Source: Symsagittifera roscoffensis (Eukaryota; Xenacoelomorpha; Acoela; Convolutidae). From it: a stretch of DNA of 64,000 bases. Positions within the stretch are counted from its first letter, which is position 1. Each line of letters begins with the position of its first letter. Below are positions 1 to 13,300 of the stretch, piece by piece. Under the pieces are notes generated by a model, which had not been told where the DNA came from, ran no database searches, and worked only from the letters and a program-made list of their open reading frames with translations. The position numbers and the translations under genes are program-made. The stretch lies in contig NC_087064.1 in NCBI RefSeq assembly GCF_963678635.1, forward strand, positions 14,499,802-14,563,801, given 5' to 3'.

Positions 1-639
1 TCTCACCAATGAAACAGAAAAACCTGACATAGCCAACCATTCTGAAATCAGATTTGAGTTTGTTGCGAAAACCCAGTCGTTGTCTTGAGAAGACACAATG
101 ATTGAATCTGGGACTTCTCTAATAAGAAAACCCAGAAGAAATAAGATGTTCGCCAAATACCAACGTCCATCATCCATCTTTCGAATTGCAGAAAAACTAT
201 TCTAAAAAACTCTGTAAAACCCGGATGGGTGGAACCTGATCTAAACTACATTTTATGATTGGATAAATTAGATATTTTACCAATGTAAAGTATTTAATAT
301 TAACCAATCATGATCCATCTAACTAACAATCCACTTATTTGTAAGTGCTGAAATTACTTGTAATTTCAGCACCAGAGAGATTTGAATTTAACTTAGAAAT
401 TAGTTGAACTCTCCCGAGTACTTCAGCAACCGCAATAAACCAGTATACCCTAGATCTATTGAGCCTAGCAGAGACTAGTTAAACAACCTGAGACTAGATA
501 GTATAAGAGTAAGATTAGGATCGGTATTAGACTAAGAAGTTGCACGAATCTATCCGGCCGAAAATAAGATAGCGTGACGAGCAGACGGTGTACCCTATCC
601 GAAATTACTCTATGAGTTATACACTTCGGTCCTAACTCA
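1..639 (+). mobile_element. 3' end of an LTR retroelement copy (same family as 40789-55680)
   Basis: Bases 1-229 match the internal 3' end of element 1 (about 55041-55270), and 230-639 match its 410-bp 3' LTR (55271-55680). The LTR starts TGGAACC and ends AACTCA. The copies differ at scattered bases, a few percent by eye. Because internal sequence precedes the LTR, this is a 3' LTR and the rest of the element lies left of the window. It ends about 630 bp upstream of the NAGK start codon, so it could contribute promoter or enhancer activity there; that is inference. Confidence 0.9.
230..639 (+). repeat. 3' LTR, 410 bp
   Basis: TG...CA-ended long terminal repeat, the same length as the LTR at 55271-55680. 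The left boundary is supported by a third copy of its first ~64 bp at 40789, which has different sequence in front of TGGAACC. The right boundary is where the two long copies stop matching. Confidence 0.88.
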
Positions 640-1268
640 TTATTATCAGAGTTTTGGAAAGTATTTCAAGACGTGTTTAAATTTTGTTTTCCTGAAAATG
701 GGCAGGGGGAGGGTACTTCTTATACCTTCTGAATTATAGATCTATTCTCCTGCAATTGTTCGGAGGGTGTGTATGGACACACCTCATCAAATTGAATCAT
801 CGGTAGTTTCAGGAGCTGTCAAATTAAAAATGGATAGCATATGTCTGAACATGTCAGAGATAATTTCAAAATTGGTGCGATTTTCTCTCTTCTTATCGAA
901 ATCTTATGATTATTAAGCAGTGAGCTTAAGTAACAATTTAACTTGGACTTCTAGAATGTATTTGATGGCGAAAAAGAACCGCAAGTTGAGTTCTTGATCT
1001 TTATTTGTGAATGAAAATTGTCAGCTGGCAAAATACAACTTACGCAAGAAAGTTAACCTGGGTCACAGAGATCAACTTTGAGCTCTATCTTATCAGGCCA
1101 AGGTCAAACTCCGTAAGCACGTGTCGCGCATAAGTAATTTCATTCAATTTGTAATCGCTGCTTAATTAGAGTTACTGCATGAAGAAATTTGTAACGATCG
1201 CCAAGGACAACTTGATCTGATTTTTGAACTCTTCTGTTTTTTCTTCGGTCTTCGGATTGATTCGCTAT
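640..1268. other. Intergenic, presumed upstream region of NAGK
   Basis: No coding signal seen. It contains no recognisable TATA element at an obvious position. An in-frame stop (TGA 1218-1220) lies upstream of the NAGK ATG, and there is no other ATG in that frame after it. Confidence 0.5.
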
Positions 1269-1366
1269 ATGGCTAGTCTCATACCAGCACTTGCGTTGCC
1301 AACAGCAACCAATGCTCAAGCTCACTCCCGCACCCCAGTCCCTTTTTTCTTTGCTGGAATCGAAGG
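1269..1366 (+). CDS. NAGK: NAGK exon 1 (start codon, GIEG motif)
   Basis: Encodes residues 1-32 plus two bases of codon 33, ending FFFAGIEG. Donor GG|GTGAGT at 1367. The phase fits exon 2, whose first base completes a Gly codon and continues GTTSST, as in the family's GVEGGGT phosphate loop. The 25-residue leader before AGIEG is longer than usual and moderately hydrophobic. Confidence 0.78.
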
Positions 1367-4300
1367 GTGAGTCATTTGCCATACAGATTTTGTTTACCGA
1401 CGTTTTGGCCCAATAACAAGGCACTATCTAATATATTGACACTTTTCGCGCGATAGTTTTAGCAAACAAAAGCTTATCTTTGAAATAAAAAACTTTCAAA
1501 ATAACTTTAAAAAGACATTTATTTAACATGAAACTGTTAGCGGCCTTAGACGTTGTGCAGATTGGGTTTTCTCAGTTATATCCACCCCCTCTGCGTTTGA
1601 TAGTAACATTGATTCAAATTTTGCTACAAAACTTTCAATTGAAATTTTTTTTCATAAGTTTTCTCATAAAGTTGCCCAAATATGGGTTCAATTGTGCTCT
1701 GCATTGTCTTTTATATCGCTTTCTAAAACAAATTTAAAGTTTGACTCAATGCTTTGGCTTTTTTCCTCCCCCAATAACAAGCATTAATTTTATGGTATAA
1801 CGAGTAGTTTTACAAGGTTGATTGTGAAGACCAAATATGTTTGTCATTAATTTAGTTATCCGCATGTCAAATTTCATAACTATCAGACAATGTGAACCAA
1901 AATTTAACTTGTAACAATTTGCAGACGAGGAAGGAAAAAGAGCCAATGCTTTGAGTAACAGCCCTAATAGCAACTACGATTGCCCCAATTGGTTCGCTTC
2001 AATTTCACACTTTCGATAATTCGAGCTCAAAAATATACATTTATGGGGATATAATCGAAAAGATCCTCCAGTTTACATTTTTTGGCTCAATTTTTTTCAA
2101 ACCAGATGTGCACTTTTTCTCTGCTTTCTTTATATTTATTGTCTAACCCTATCAAACAAGGTATCGAGTGATGCATCAAATTGGATAAAACACAGCATAT
2201 TAAATGGCTTTACACAATCAAAAATACCTGTGCTGAAAAATCGTGTGAAAAAATTCAAATTTGCTCCAGTGCTAATTGATTGAATTTCATAGATTTAATG
2301 ATTTTCATAAGTTTGAATGAGTACTCGGTACTAACTCAATTGCTGAGTAAAACCTGATTGAGACAAGACTGCTCGTATACCAGGGGTAAGCCCTGAATGT
2401 TCCAACTGCTCATTAAACATTGTCGAATAGTTTTTTTGGGAAAATAAAACTTTGAAAACTATAGTTTTGGACAATATCAAAGATCAACAAAAAAACAGAA
2501 GGAATCAAAGCAAATAACTAGCAACCTGACGCATTGAATGGGTTAGGTTTTTTCAATAAGCCACCAATCAGGGGCGGATCTAAGATTCTCTCGGGGGGGG
2601 GGGGGGTTTGGTGCTGGAGCGGATTTTCAAAAAAGTTTCAAAAATTTTGTCAACCTTTTCTTAAGTCGACCAAGTTGATTTTACTAGTTCTCCCATAGAA
2701 CGAAAAAGACCGGGCGTTGTCAAAAACTCTGCGGCGCAAGAAAAATTTTGAAAAAAAAGGTAAAAAAGCGTTTTTAGGCACATTTAGGAAAATTTTGACG
2801 ACGCGCGCTTGGCTTTTTTTTTCGGCGCGCGCTTCCCTCTCAAATTTAGTTTGCGCCTTTAGAAAGCACATTTAGAAAATTTTTTGGGTCCGTCAGCCAA
2901 AAATGTATCTCAAAATAGTACAAAGAGGGGATTTTCGCCCTTTTTACCAAAAATTGAAAATTAAGATGAAATCTATTTTTTTAAGCCAAACTGAAAGAGC
3001 GTCATTATCAGTGTTTGGGTAATATTTTAAGAAATGCGACCTAAACATGTCATATTCTGAATCATAAATCTCTTCTCCGTTAACTGTTTGGAACTTTTCA
3101 AACTGAAACTTCTGGTTTCTCAGGAGCTGTCAACCTAAAAATGGGTGAAATGATTCAACTTGTCAAAGATATATCCAAATTTTGTACAATATCTTTTTGA
3201 ATTTGATTTCAGGGTGTCAATATCTTAAATGAGGCATGAAAAAATTCTGTTAAAAACTATTGTTTTAATCGCCAGAAAATAACTGAATAAAAAAAGCACA
3301 CCAAGCGTAAATACCCCATTTTCTTCGCAAGTTGGAACAAAAAAAGTCGCGTTCTTTTTCAATTGGACGATTGTCTTTTCCAAGTATGTCGGCTTAGGAT
3401 GATGCTAGCTCAAAGTATGTACTAGATTTCAACAATCAATCTGCACTAACTGAAACTATGACTCAAGCCAGTGTCGAAATAGGGTAATTTTACACCGTTC
3501 ATAAGGTTAGATGGTTCAGTTCTGATAAATTTTTAATTGATTGTTCTAATTAAACTGCTGATTAAAAACTTCGCATTTTTAGAAAACTCTTAGTCATTCT
3601 AGTTTTTCGAACTGTTTTTGGTGTTTGGATTTTTATTGAGAAAAAAGTCGCATTTTTATTTCGTATTAATGGTTCTCTATTGCGAATACTTCAGCTTAGT
3701 TTTTAGTTTGTCTTTCGGAATGCCTTATCTCAATTATCTGAGCTAGCGTTGTTTTTTGAGCCTATGATCACTCGGTAATCAACTTCTTGCCGAATTCCGA
3801 TTAAAAATCGTTGCTTGGTGTGGATTTTTTGACAACTTGGTTTTTTTGGCTAACATTTTGGAAAGGATTATTTTCATAACATTTGAGGTAAGCCAAGTTC
3901 TTTGAGGTAACATTTGAATTTTGCTCAATCTAGATTTTTGTCATTTTGATTTTTGTTCTGATTTTTTCTTTTCTCTCTTTCGTAAAAAAAACTAACGATT
4001 GTAGACTCTTGAAACAAATTTTTACTCTTTTTGAAATTTTGAAAGGAAAACAATATTTGTAGTTCTGTAACTTAAATTTCACTGTTTTTCGAACAATTTT
4101 CAATATTTTCAAAATTAATTTTCTTAAAATGATCAGAAAACTATTAATCGGAAAGATATAAGTTTTCTGATGTAAGATGTTTCTTTCTTTTTTTTTCAAA
4201 ATACTTTTGGAATGTTTCTGGTCGTATGGTTTTTTCTCCAGATATTTTTTATATTCAAACAAATATAGACCGCAGATTAATGATTTAAATATCTGAAATG

Positions 4301-7300
4301 CATCAGTAACGAGGCATATGTTGCAATGTGTTGCAACTTTATAATACTTCATATTGTAAAAAATGATAGGGGAATTGATACTTTATTTAACTAATTTTTG
4401 ACTAAATCTTTTTGACTATTTTTTAAGCTTAGTTATACTACCTCAATCCTTTCCACGAAACAAAAACTTTAAAAAATTGAAACAACTTCATCAAGTTTTT
4501 TGTTTGTTTTCAGCAAAGAGCAGCGTTCGGAGCTTTATCTGTTATTTACTTTAATTCTTAAAATTCAGGTAATAAAGTGTCGCTTTAAAATGCCGTTTTT
4601 CTTTTTGAACCCCTTTTTTGTTTTATTTTTTAGTCTAAAAAAGGACGATTAAATCAGGTCAAGATTGAAACTATTTGTTGTATATTGTTTATTCAACCTT
4701 GGATCATTTTATCCAGGATTGACCAAAACTGCTAATGATACAAGTTACATCCAAATCCAAACACCAAAAACAGAATGACTAAGAGTTTTCCATTGTTTTT
4801 TATTAGCAGATTTCCAAAAAAAAAAATTCTTTGTAGTTCGTTTAAAATTTCATGCTTGCCCTTAAGCACAACAACCAATAATTTTCTCAAATCAGAGAAC
4901 CCATAGCTTGCAAATTAAACTATGTATTGAGTTACGTCAAGTACATTGAACCAGGGGCGGATTTTCTCGAGGGGAAGGCGGATTTTCAAAAAGTTTTCAA
5001 AATTTTTGTCGACTTTTTTTAGGTCGACCAAATTGATTTTTTGAGCTCTCCCAAAGCACTGTTTTAGTCAAAAATTTTGGGGTCCGTCAGCCAAAAATGG
5101 ATATCTAAAAATAGTACAAAAGGGGGACCCTTTGGGTCTGCAGGTGGTCGGATCCCTGAGGGGAAGGCGTCCGCCCCTGGGTTGAATCCCTGAAGAGAGC
5201 GTCCCCCCCTAAATCTGCCCCTGCATTAAACTACTTTGTTTCTAAAAAATTATAAGAAAAAACTCCGTTTTATATTTGACTAAAAAGCATCTATTTCGAA
5301 AAATATAACTAATGAAAAATTTGGCCTGCTTTTTGGGCAGATCTAGATTCTTTTTATCCTTTTTGCCGTTTTGCTGTAGGGGAACTACTTCGTCGACAAT
5401 TGCAGTGTTAGACCATAAAGGATCTGTGGTGACAACGGTCAACGGACCACACACAAACCCATGGGTGAGTCGCACAAGCAGGGCATATCAAAATACTATT
5501 GCAATATTATTGCTTTCTGAATTTTTTGGCAATAAAATATTGTTTTTTTTTCACATTTGCAATATGATATTGCAATATATTGCAATACTTCCGAGAAGAA
5601 AAATGCAAGAAACAATGAATTGGAAACAACTATCAAAGATTATTTTTGTCAACACATTCTTTCACGGTATTAATGTCCCAAAATTTATGATTGTAATGAA
5701 GAAAAAGTTGCATTTCCAGATTAGCAGGCAGCATACCTTTCCGATAATCATTATAAGCATAAATGGCAGCTATAAATGGCAGGATTATTACGTGCATTTA
5801 ACCTAAGCGCTGCTTTCTTAATCAATTTAAGTATTGCAAAATATTGCAATATATTGCAGGATAAATATCAATATACTGCTTATGATAATTGTTCAAAATA
5901 GAATATTGCAATATACATATTGCAATATATTGCAATAGCAATAGTATTTTGATATGCCCTGCGCACAAGACCAGCAAAAATCGCTTGATTAGTCAATAGT
6001 TTCAGCATTCTTACTCCTAAATTCCCACCATTATTAAAAACTTAACCGTTAACTTGAAAAATACATCAAAAAACTTTAAATATAAAAACAAGTCTGAAGA
6101 TAGGTCTGGATCTTGAAAATCAGATCTGAGATTGTTGAATCATTTCAATACTGGCTCGCTTAGACAATCAGTTATCACACATCACCAGTGCTAATAACTA
6201 CAAATTCGATTGATCAACTTGACTGAAAACAGCTTATAAGATTGCGAAGATGGCTATTAAATTTTCTATCTTTCAAGGCTCGCAATCAAAGCTTTAACGG
6301 TTCGTGCTTCTCCAAAAGCTTTAACGGTCGGTGTTCCTCCCAAAGCTTTAATGGTCCGTGCTTCTCCCAAAACTCTAATGGTCCGTGTTTCTCCGAAAGC
6401 ATTAATGGTCCGTGTTCTTCCAAAAACATTAATGGTCCGTGTTTCTCCAAAAGCTCTAATGGTCCGTGTTCTATGCTAAGAGTGAATGCCAAACAAATCC
6501 AATGCCAAATTATAAGACATACACTAGTGGACAAAATTAAGCGCAAATTCAGCTGAAATTTAAAGTAAATGCTGTCAAAAAGAGACATTAAAAAGGTCAT
6601 TTTAGATAGTAGAAAGTGAGTTTGCGCTCAATTGTGTCTACTAGAAGACTACACAATGACTTTCATTTGTTTTTTTTTGCATCAACAACTCGCTTCTTGA
6701 TTCTACAAGCTTGACGTAGAACTTGTACGAAAATTGTATGACAAGCATTTTCCATAGATTTGATGTATGGAATTGTATGATAAGACTTTTCGGTGTATGG
6801 AGGTCAACCCGGGTTACTGATTTTAGCTGCTGGGCATAGACACTACTCTGGAACGCATCCACCATCTGGTGGTGGAGGCCAAACAGAAGGCGATGATCGA
6901 TGATGCAATCCCCTTCCGCACTCTGGTAAATCAAGACTGATCCGACTCGGGGCGATATCAACGTCAGAACAATTTTTATTGAACCGTTTCAACAGCATTT
7001 AAAAAAATAAACAATTTTTGTAACAATATTTGAAGCTGTTGTCACCAGAAGCAAAGTCAAGTTCAAAATGAACTTTTTTTCATCTACTCACACATTATTT
7101 GGGTCAACTATCATGCCTCATTTCATTTTGAAATTTTTATGCCGGATTATACTTTGCCTCATACGCTACAAGTTAAAGAAAAATTGAAAAAGTTGCGCGC
7201 GATTATTATCAGATGTCAGCCAAATTTGCAATTTCTAAGCATTTTTTACTTCATGAACCTCTCAACTTAAAATGATTACTAGACCAAACTGTGTGTGTGT

Positions 7301-10300
7301 TTTGTAAATTGTAAGCGGATTCCGTAATAAGACCTTTATCTATGATTTCTGTCTGATCTTGTGTTTTTCATCATGCCATCAAAATTCAAACAGGTTTAAA
7401 GACTGGTCTTATGATTCCAGTGTCCTACACACACCGAATTTTTCAGTTAGCCATTTAAATATCTCGAAATTTGTCGTAAAACTAATAATATTCAGAGCAA
7501 ATTTTAAAAAAAATCTGGTGATTATTTGTCTCAAAGAAAATTGAGGCAACATCTGACAGATTTTTATCAACAAATTAAGCACCTATAAATAAAAAAATGA
7601 ACTAGAGTTCATCAGTTTTTGATCTAAAACATTTGCACGATAAAATTTGTTGATTAAGGATTTCAAAAACTTTCCTGAGCGGAAAATTTAGAAAATACCA
7701 TTGATCAACAGATATTAAGGACAGTCAATGAAAACCTTATTGGAACCAAATAAAGATTTGGGAGTAAAGCGAAAGAAAAATCGAGGTGTCTTCAATTGAG
7801 GTTTTGCAAAAATTTCTGATAATTCTCAGTTTCAAGGAACTTCAGGCAAGGAAACGTAATAAATTGTGAATAATTTCGTTGATTCTTTCTATCATTTGCA
7901 GCATAATTTGATTGATTGTTTAAAAAAAATTTTCGAACTGATAGTCATAACAAACACTTTGATTCTTTTAAAAATCTCTGTTTCGAAGAATATTTTTAAG
8001 CCTTGCTATACAGACCAATGCAAAAGTTTTATGCCAAGAGGAAGCGTGGCCTGGAATTATTTACAATACTGCGCAAGGGTAGCGTTGCAAGCTGGCGAAC
8101 AAAAAAAGAGAAAAAATAAGTAACCAAGAAACATGAGACACTATTGTGAAAAAAGGGCATTTCATTCAAGAAAAAAACCGCTGACCTCTCAATATAGACA
8201 CAGAGAGGGAAAAAATTAGGAAAGTGGAAATCAGACACCGAACAAACCACACCAGATGTACTAATTTTCACCATAAGCAATTCAATTTCAATAAATGGGC
8301 CATAAGTTTTATCGAAGTATTGAATACCTAAAAAAATTTTGGAGATACCTATCTCTAACAACGTAATCAGAATTGATTACTGTTTTGTTGGTTTTTCCTG
8401 AAAAAAAAACAGCTATATACTATATGCACAAAAACCCAATTTCAGAGCAAGCTTTATTTTGTACTCTTCAACTTGCCACCTTTCGCCATTACAAAAACCC
8501 CATTTTCTCCTGCTTACTTGTTGATCAAAAGTCAAAATCAGAAACAAATTGATGGCCCTATATGACGACTTGTTTTAAACAAAAAAAGTGTTTTCGTAAA
8601 CCATTCTAGTCTTTCTAATAACTATTCTAAAGTTATTCTGAAGGTTTGTTATACTGTGAAAAACAAACACTGCTATGATGTTCGTAACGTTGTTTCGCTA
8701 AATATTTTTTTCTGAAATGTAAAAAAAAATTTTTCTAGAAATCTTAAAGATCTAAAGATTCTTCAACAAATCATTAAGAATCTTGAAGATCTTTTCAAGA
8801 CTAAACCAAAAAAGTTGTCGCACACTTTTATGCAATTTTACTCAAGGAGTTTGAAATCCTAGGTACTTTAGAAAAAGCCGTAATTAATTTGAGGTACATT
8901 TGCTGTTTTTGATAAATCTTCAAGATACTTCAAGAATTCGGCAAAAATTTCAAGGTACTTGGACTTGGGTAGTCTAGAAGATGTCTTCCATGCCTTTTTT
9001 CAAGTTTTGCAGAAAGTAACAGACTATAGGGGTAGATTCGTCTCTACCCAAACACCATCTCTGCAAAAAAACATCATATCTGATTTTGACACGTTTTTCA
9101 TTTATTTTGACGTATTGAAAAGGGCTTGAAATACAGAAATATTGTCTTTTGTTCCAAATTTTGTTGTGTTTTGGGAGTTAAGAAAAAACAAAAAAAAACA
9201 AAAAAACCAATTGGCATTCAAAAATATCTGCAATATTTTTGAAATGTAAACTTAAAAATGATTTGTTTTGAAATTTTCATCATTTCAATCAGGAAAAAGT
9301 AATTCAGACCCGTTTAAAAGCAGTCGTAGCAGTACTTCCATCGAATTTTAAAACATCCGAAAACATTAATGCTATTTAAGGGAGAAGGAAAAGATCAGTT
9401 TGGAAACAACAGACCAGTTTTACTTCATCCTGTAATCAGTAGCGTTCTTGAAACTTTGAAATCTAACAGAATGACTAAATTTATTTAAAAATCATATGAT
9501 TTGACGTCTCATCGTATTTGATAACAAGGACAAAAAGACACTGGACGCAAATTTGGTAGATGTCATTGATAACATTGCAAAAAAATATATCCACCAAAAA
9601 TGACATTGTTTGTACTTTAATCAATTTGTCGAAAAAATTTGACACTGTTGGTCACTCAATTCTTCTGGCAAAATGCTACTGCTATGATTTTTGACACCCA
9701 CTTTATAGCATTCTGAAGTCATACTTTGAAAACATACCAGTATGTCATTATTGAAAAACAGGTATCTGAAAAGCTTTTGATAGTAATTTGGATGCCCCTA
9801 TGACTCGTATTAGGCCACTTTTTGTTATTCCTTGTAAGCTATCTTCACGAACTATGTACCAACTACAAAAAAATATTTTCGCCATTGACAACGCGTTTCA
9901 TGATGAATAGAAATCAACAACTTACAGTAAATGAAGTTGAAAAAAAAGTCTTCCCATTTCTAGTCAAATTAAAACTGGGAAATGAAATTAAATGTCAAAA
10001 TATCAGAGCTAAAATCGAAATGAAATATTTTAGTTTTAGTTATACAGCACCCTCAAATACAATCACAAATGCATCAGTTGGTTCATAGGTTGTCAATGCT
10101 CTCAGGTAAAACTTTCCATTAAATTGTTTCTGGGTCAAAAATGTCTTTATAAAAAATATAAAGCTTAAATTCAACTAGTTGTTTTGCAAAGCGTAGTGCT
10201 CTCATATGATCTAGCAAATGACACTTTTAAAAAAATGTTGACAAAGCGCAAAAACAAAACAAGTTTTTTTTTAAATTGAAACAAAACGGACACTCTGCGA

Positions 10301-13300
10301 ATCGTCAAAACCAAATACAAACTATTTACTTTTTAAAGAACTATATATTTGAGTTGATGAAGAATTTAGTAAAAGTAAGTAGAAAAATACACTCTTTTAA
10401 CTGTTGCATTCAGGGAGATGAACTTAAATACAGTTTTTTTTTTTTTTTTTGGGGGGGGGGGGGTAAATAAGAACTAAAGACTTAATACAAAGACAAAAGT
10501 CTATGCTTATCAATATAGATCAATTAGGTAAAGAATTATAAAAGTGTATATGAATATATGAATCTGAATTTTTCGTATTTTTTTTTGTTCAGGGTCTCTC
10601 GTTGAGCGGCGGGGAGTGTGCGCAGACGAGGGCAGATATCGAGAAACTGATGATGTCCAGGTACCCTGAGGACTGTGACGAGTGCCACATGTGGACGGAC
10701 ACCTTCGGGGCACTCTCCGCGTCCTCAAGGTCACTTCTTTTTTAAGATCATTTATCCACGAGGGATAGGACCAACATACGAGCTGTACAGCTCATCACGG
10801 CGAACCGCTGTTGTGCCCCTGCTTAAGAACTACATGCAATTTTTTTGGTTATTTTTCTGGGCTGTGTAATGTTGCCTCACCCTCAAGCAACGAGCACGGA
10901 TCATGGTGGGCCTCGACTTTCTTAACTTTTAAACGGCCTTGGAAGAAAGAATAAAAGAATGATTTTTTTTCGCCAAACAAGTGCACACTATATCAACAAA
11001 ATGAAACAATCATTTTTTACAAATATTTTTTATCAATGACGTTGAGGTTATCGAGAGTATAGCCAAAGGGAGTATTAAACTAAGACTGAAAGACTACCCT
11101 CTTCTAGTACAAATCTAAGACTTATTACAATTAACATCAATTTTCATCTGATTAAGATGGAAACTATGTTATTCATTGTTTTTAAACCGAATTATAACAA
11201 AAACTATTTTTCAATTAGGATGGAAATAATTGCTCAAAAACCAAAACTCAAGACGTGACCAATAAAATCAGAAACTTTTCGAGTTAATTACGGAATTCCT
11301 TTTAAAATATATTTGTAATTTGAACAAATATATTAATATATTTATAAATAGCTGCAATAATTTCTGTTGCAGACATGGAATAGTGACGATTTGTGGGACA
11401 GGACAGAATACAATGTTGATGAACCCGGATGGGTCTTGGCATGGGTGTGGGGGGTGGGGACATATACTCGCTGATGAAGCATCAGGTATCTTGGTTCATG
11501 ATAGAGATTTTGGTGGACTTAACTGAAACTAATTTTCTATGCGGCAAATTCCAACATACAATGTTTGCAACTCGTTGTGGAGAATCGCTACTGAACTTTT
11601 GTTGATATTGGATGCATTTGTATTTTTTTATTTGAGTTTTTTTTTAAACAATAAGCAGCTAGCTTCTCCGACATCTTTAGAAAAAATTACATTTTGAATG
11701 GTTACCGAAAGTGAGGCCAGTTTAATATGGTTAACCCCATATGATTTGCTGATTTTTGACCAATAAAGAATCAATTGAATCGTTGATCTACTTTTTTCGT
11801 GAATAGTTATCAATTCAGAAATATCAGAAATTGGTATAAAGTATGATAGCTGGGCCCAGAAAAAAAAAGCGAGTATGAAAGATGGGTCCCGCAATGTTTG
11901 TGAAAACTTCAAAAATCGAGTAAACAATTGCAAACCATGTTTTCGAAGATTTTAAGGCATCAGCATTTTTCTTTAGGGACACATTGTAATTCCGGGACCC
12001 AACTATCACACGTGTACCCAGAAATCTTGTAATGTATACATTTTTGACTTGTGTTGTAGCGTATGGAATCGCGTATATGGCGATTAAAACGTGTGTGGAC
12101 CATGATGACCAGCTTAGACGCACTGACTTTGACCTCACAGTAGTCAGGCGAAAAATACACGAGTACTTCAAGGTACGCAAAACAGGTTCTTTTCCAGTCC
12201 CCCCCCCCCCCCCCCGTAAAATTACAAAATAAAGCTGTTCAAAAGTTGTTTACACGGTACTTTGCATTTAAGAAATGTTGTCAAAAATTCGTTCACCTGG
12301 TCACGCTGACACGTTTTGATGCAGTTTATAACATGCAACATTATTTGAAATAGAATTTCATATATTGAAATTCAGAAAGAATCAAAGGGGGACTGAAAAA
12401 GAGCAACAAAACACCCCCTGGTTTATTCGCTCTCGCTTGATCATGTGTTTCATCATAATTTGTTTTATCGACTCGACTTAGAGACGGTGAGCTTTCGTCC
12501 AAAACTCCAACTTTGAGAGCCATTTATATATCTTTGAAAACTTAAACCCACGCAAAGTCCTTTTCTTCCCACACCTTCAATTCTTCTGGTAGTTTTTAAT
12601 GTCAATAACCAATTAGTTATTTTGATCTTAATTCGAGCCTAAGTGACAAAAATCTACTACTGGATTTTCATTAGGCATTTTTAATGCTCCGATCACTGAA
12701 GATGAAAAAGAATTTTGCATTTGCTTGCGTTTTTTTCAGACCAAAATTAGCTATTATAAAGGCACGTAACGGGAGATCGAGCGTCATATCATACTAAAGA
12801 CTATTCAGTCGTATTTTGGGCTGCAAGAATGATTAAAATTTCCGAATTAGAAATCTTATAATATCGTTTTTGGGTGATTGCCTTATGTATTACAATTGCA
12901 TGGAAACTGAGAGTAGTTCATTGGCAAACAAGCAGATGGCCATTTAGGTCTCTGACTGGTACGATATGCTGCCTCGTTTCTACTACCTGGACAAGACATA
13001 CATGGCCCGCTTCTGTGCCCATCTGGCCAGGGGTGCCACAGAAGAGGGGGACTTGTTCTGTCGACACCTCTTCTATCACTGCGGAAATCTCCTCGGAAGA
13101 TCAATTGTAGCTGTCAGTAACAGGGCAAACCCAGTTAGTAAACCCTTTCTCAGTACTCATACTCGGGTCGAGATAGTCGACTTATATTCTGGCATTCTCC
13201 GCCAACATTGAGAATGCTACGCATGACTTTCTCTGCCATTTTTTAGTATGTATAGAAAAAATGCTCGTTAAAATTCGAAACTTAAGTCGAGCACCTCGAC

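Noticed and set aside
700-717. Possible NAGK exon 1 end at GGGCAGGGGGAGG|GTACTT
   Set aside because: Phase and residues do not fit the GxEGG phosphate loop; the 1269-1366 exon fits both phase and motif.
3930-4352. 140-codon minus-strand ORF
   Set aside because: Lys/Ile/Phe-rich product of AT-rich intron sequence, without splice or domain support.
6242-6600. 104-codon ORFs on both strands
   Set aside because: Produced by a 27-bp minisatellite in a NAGK intron.
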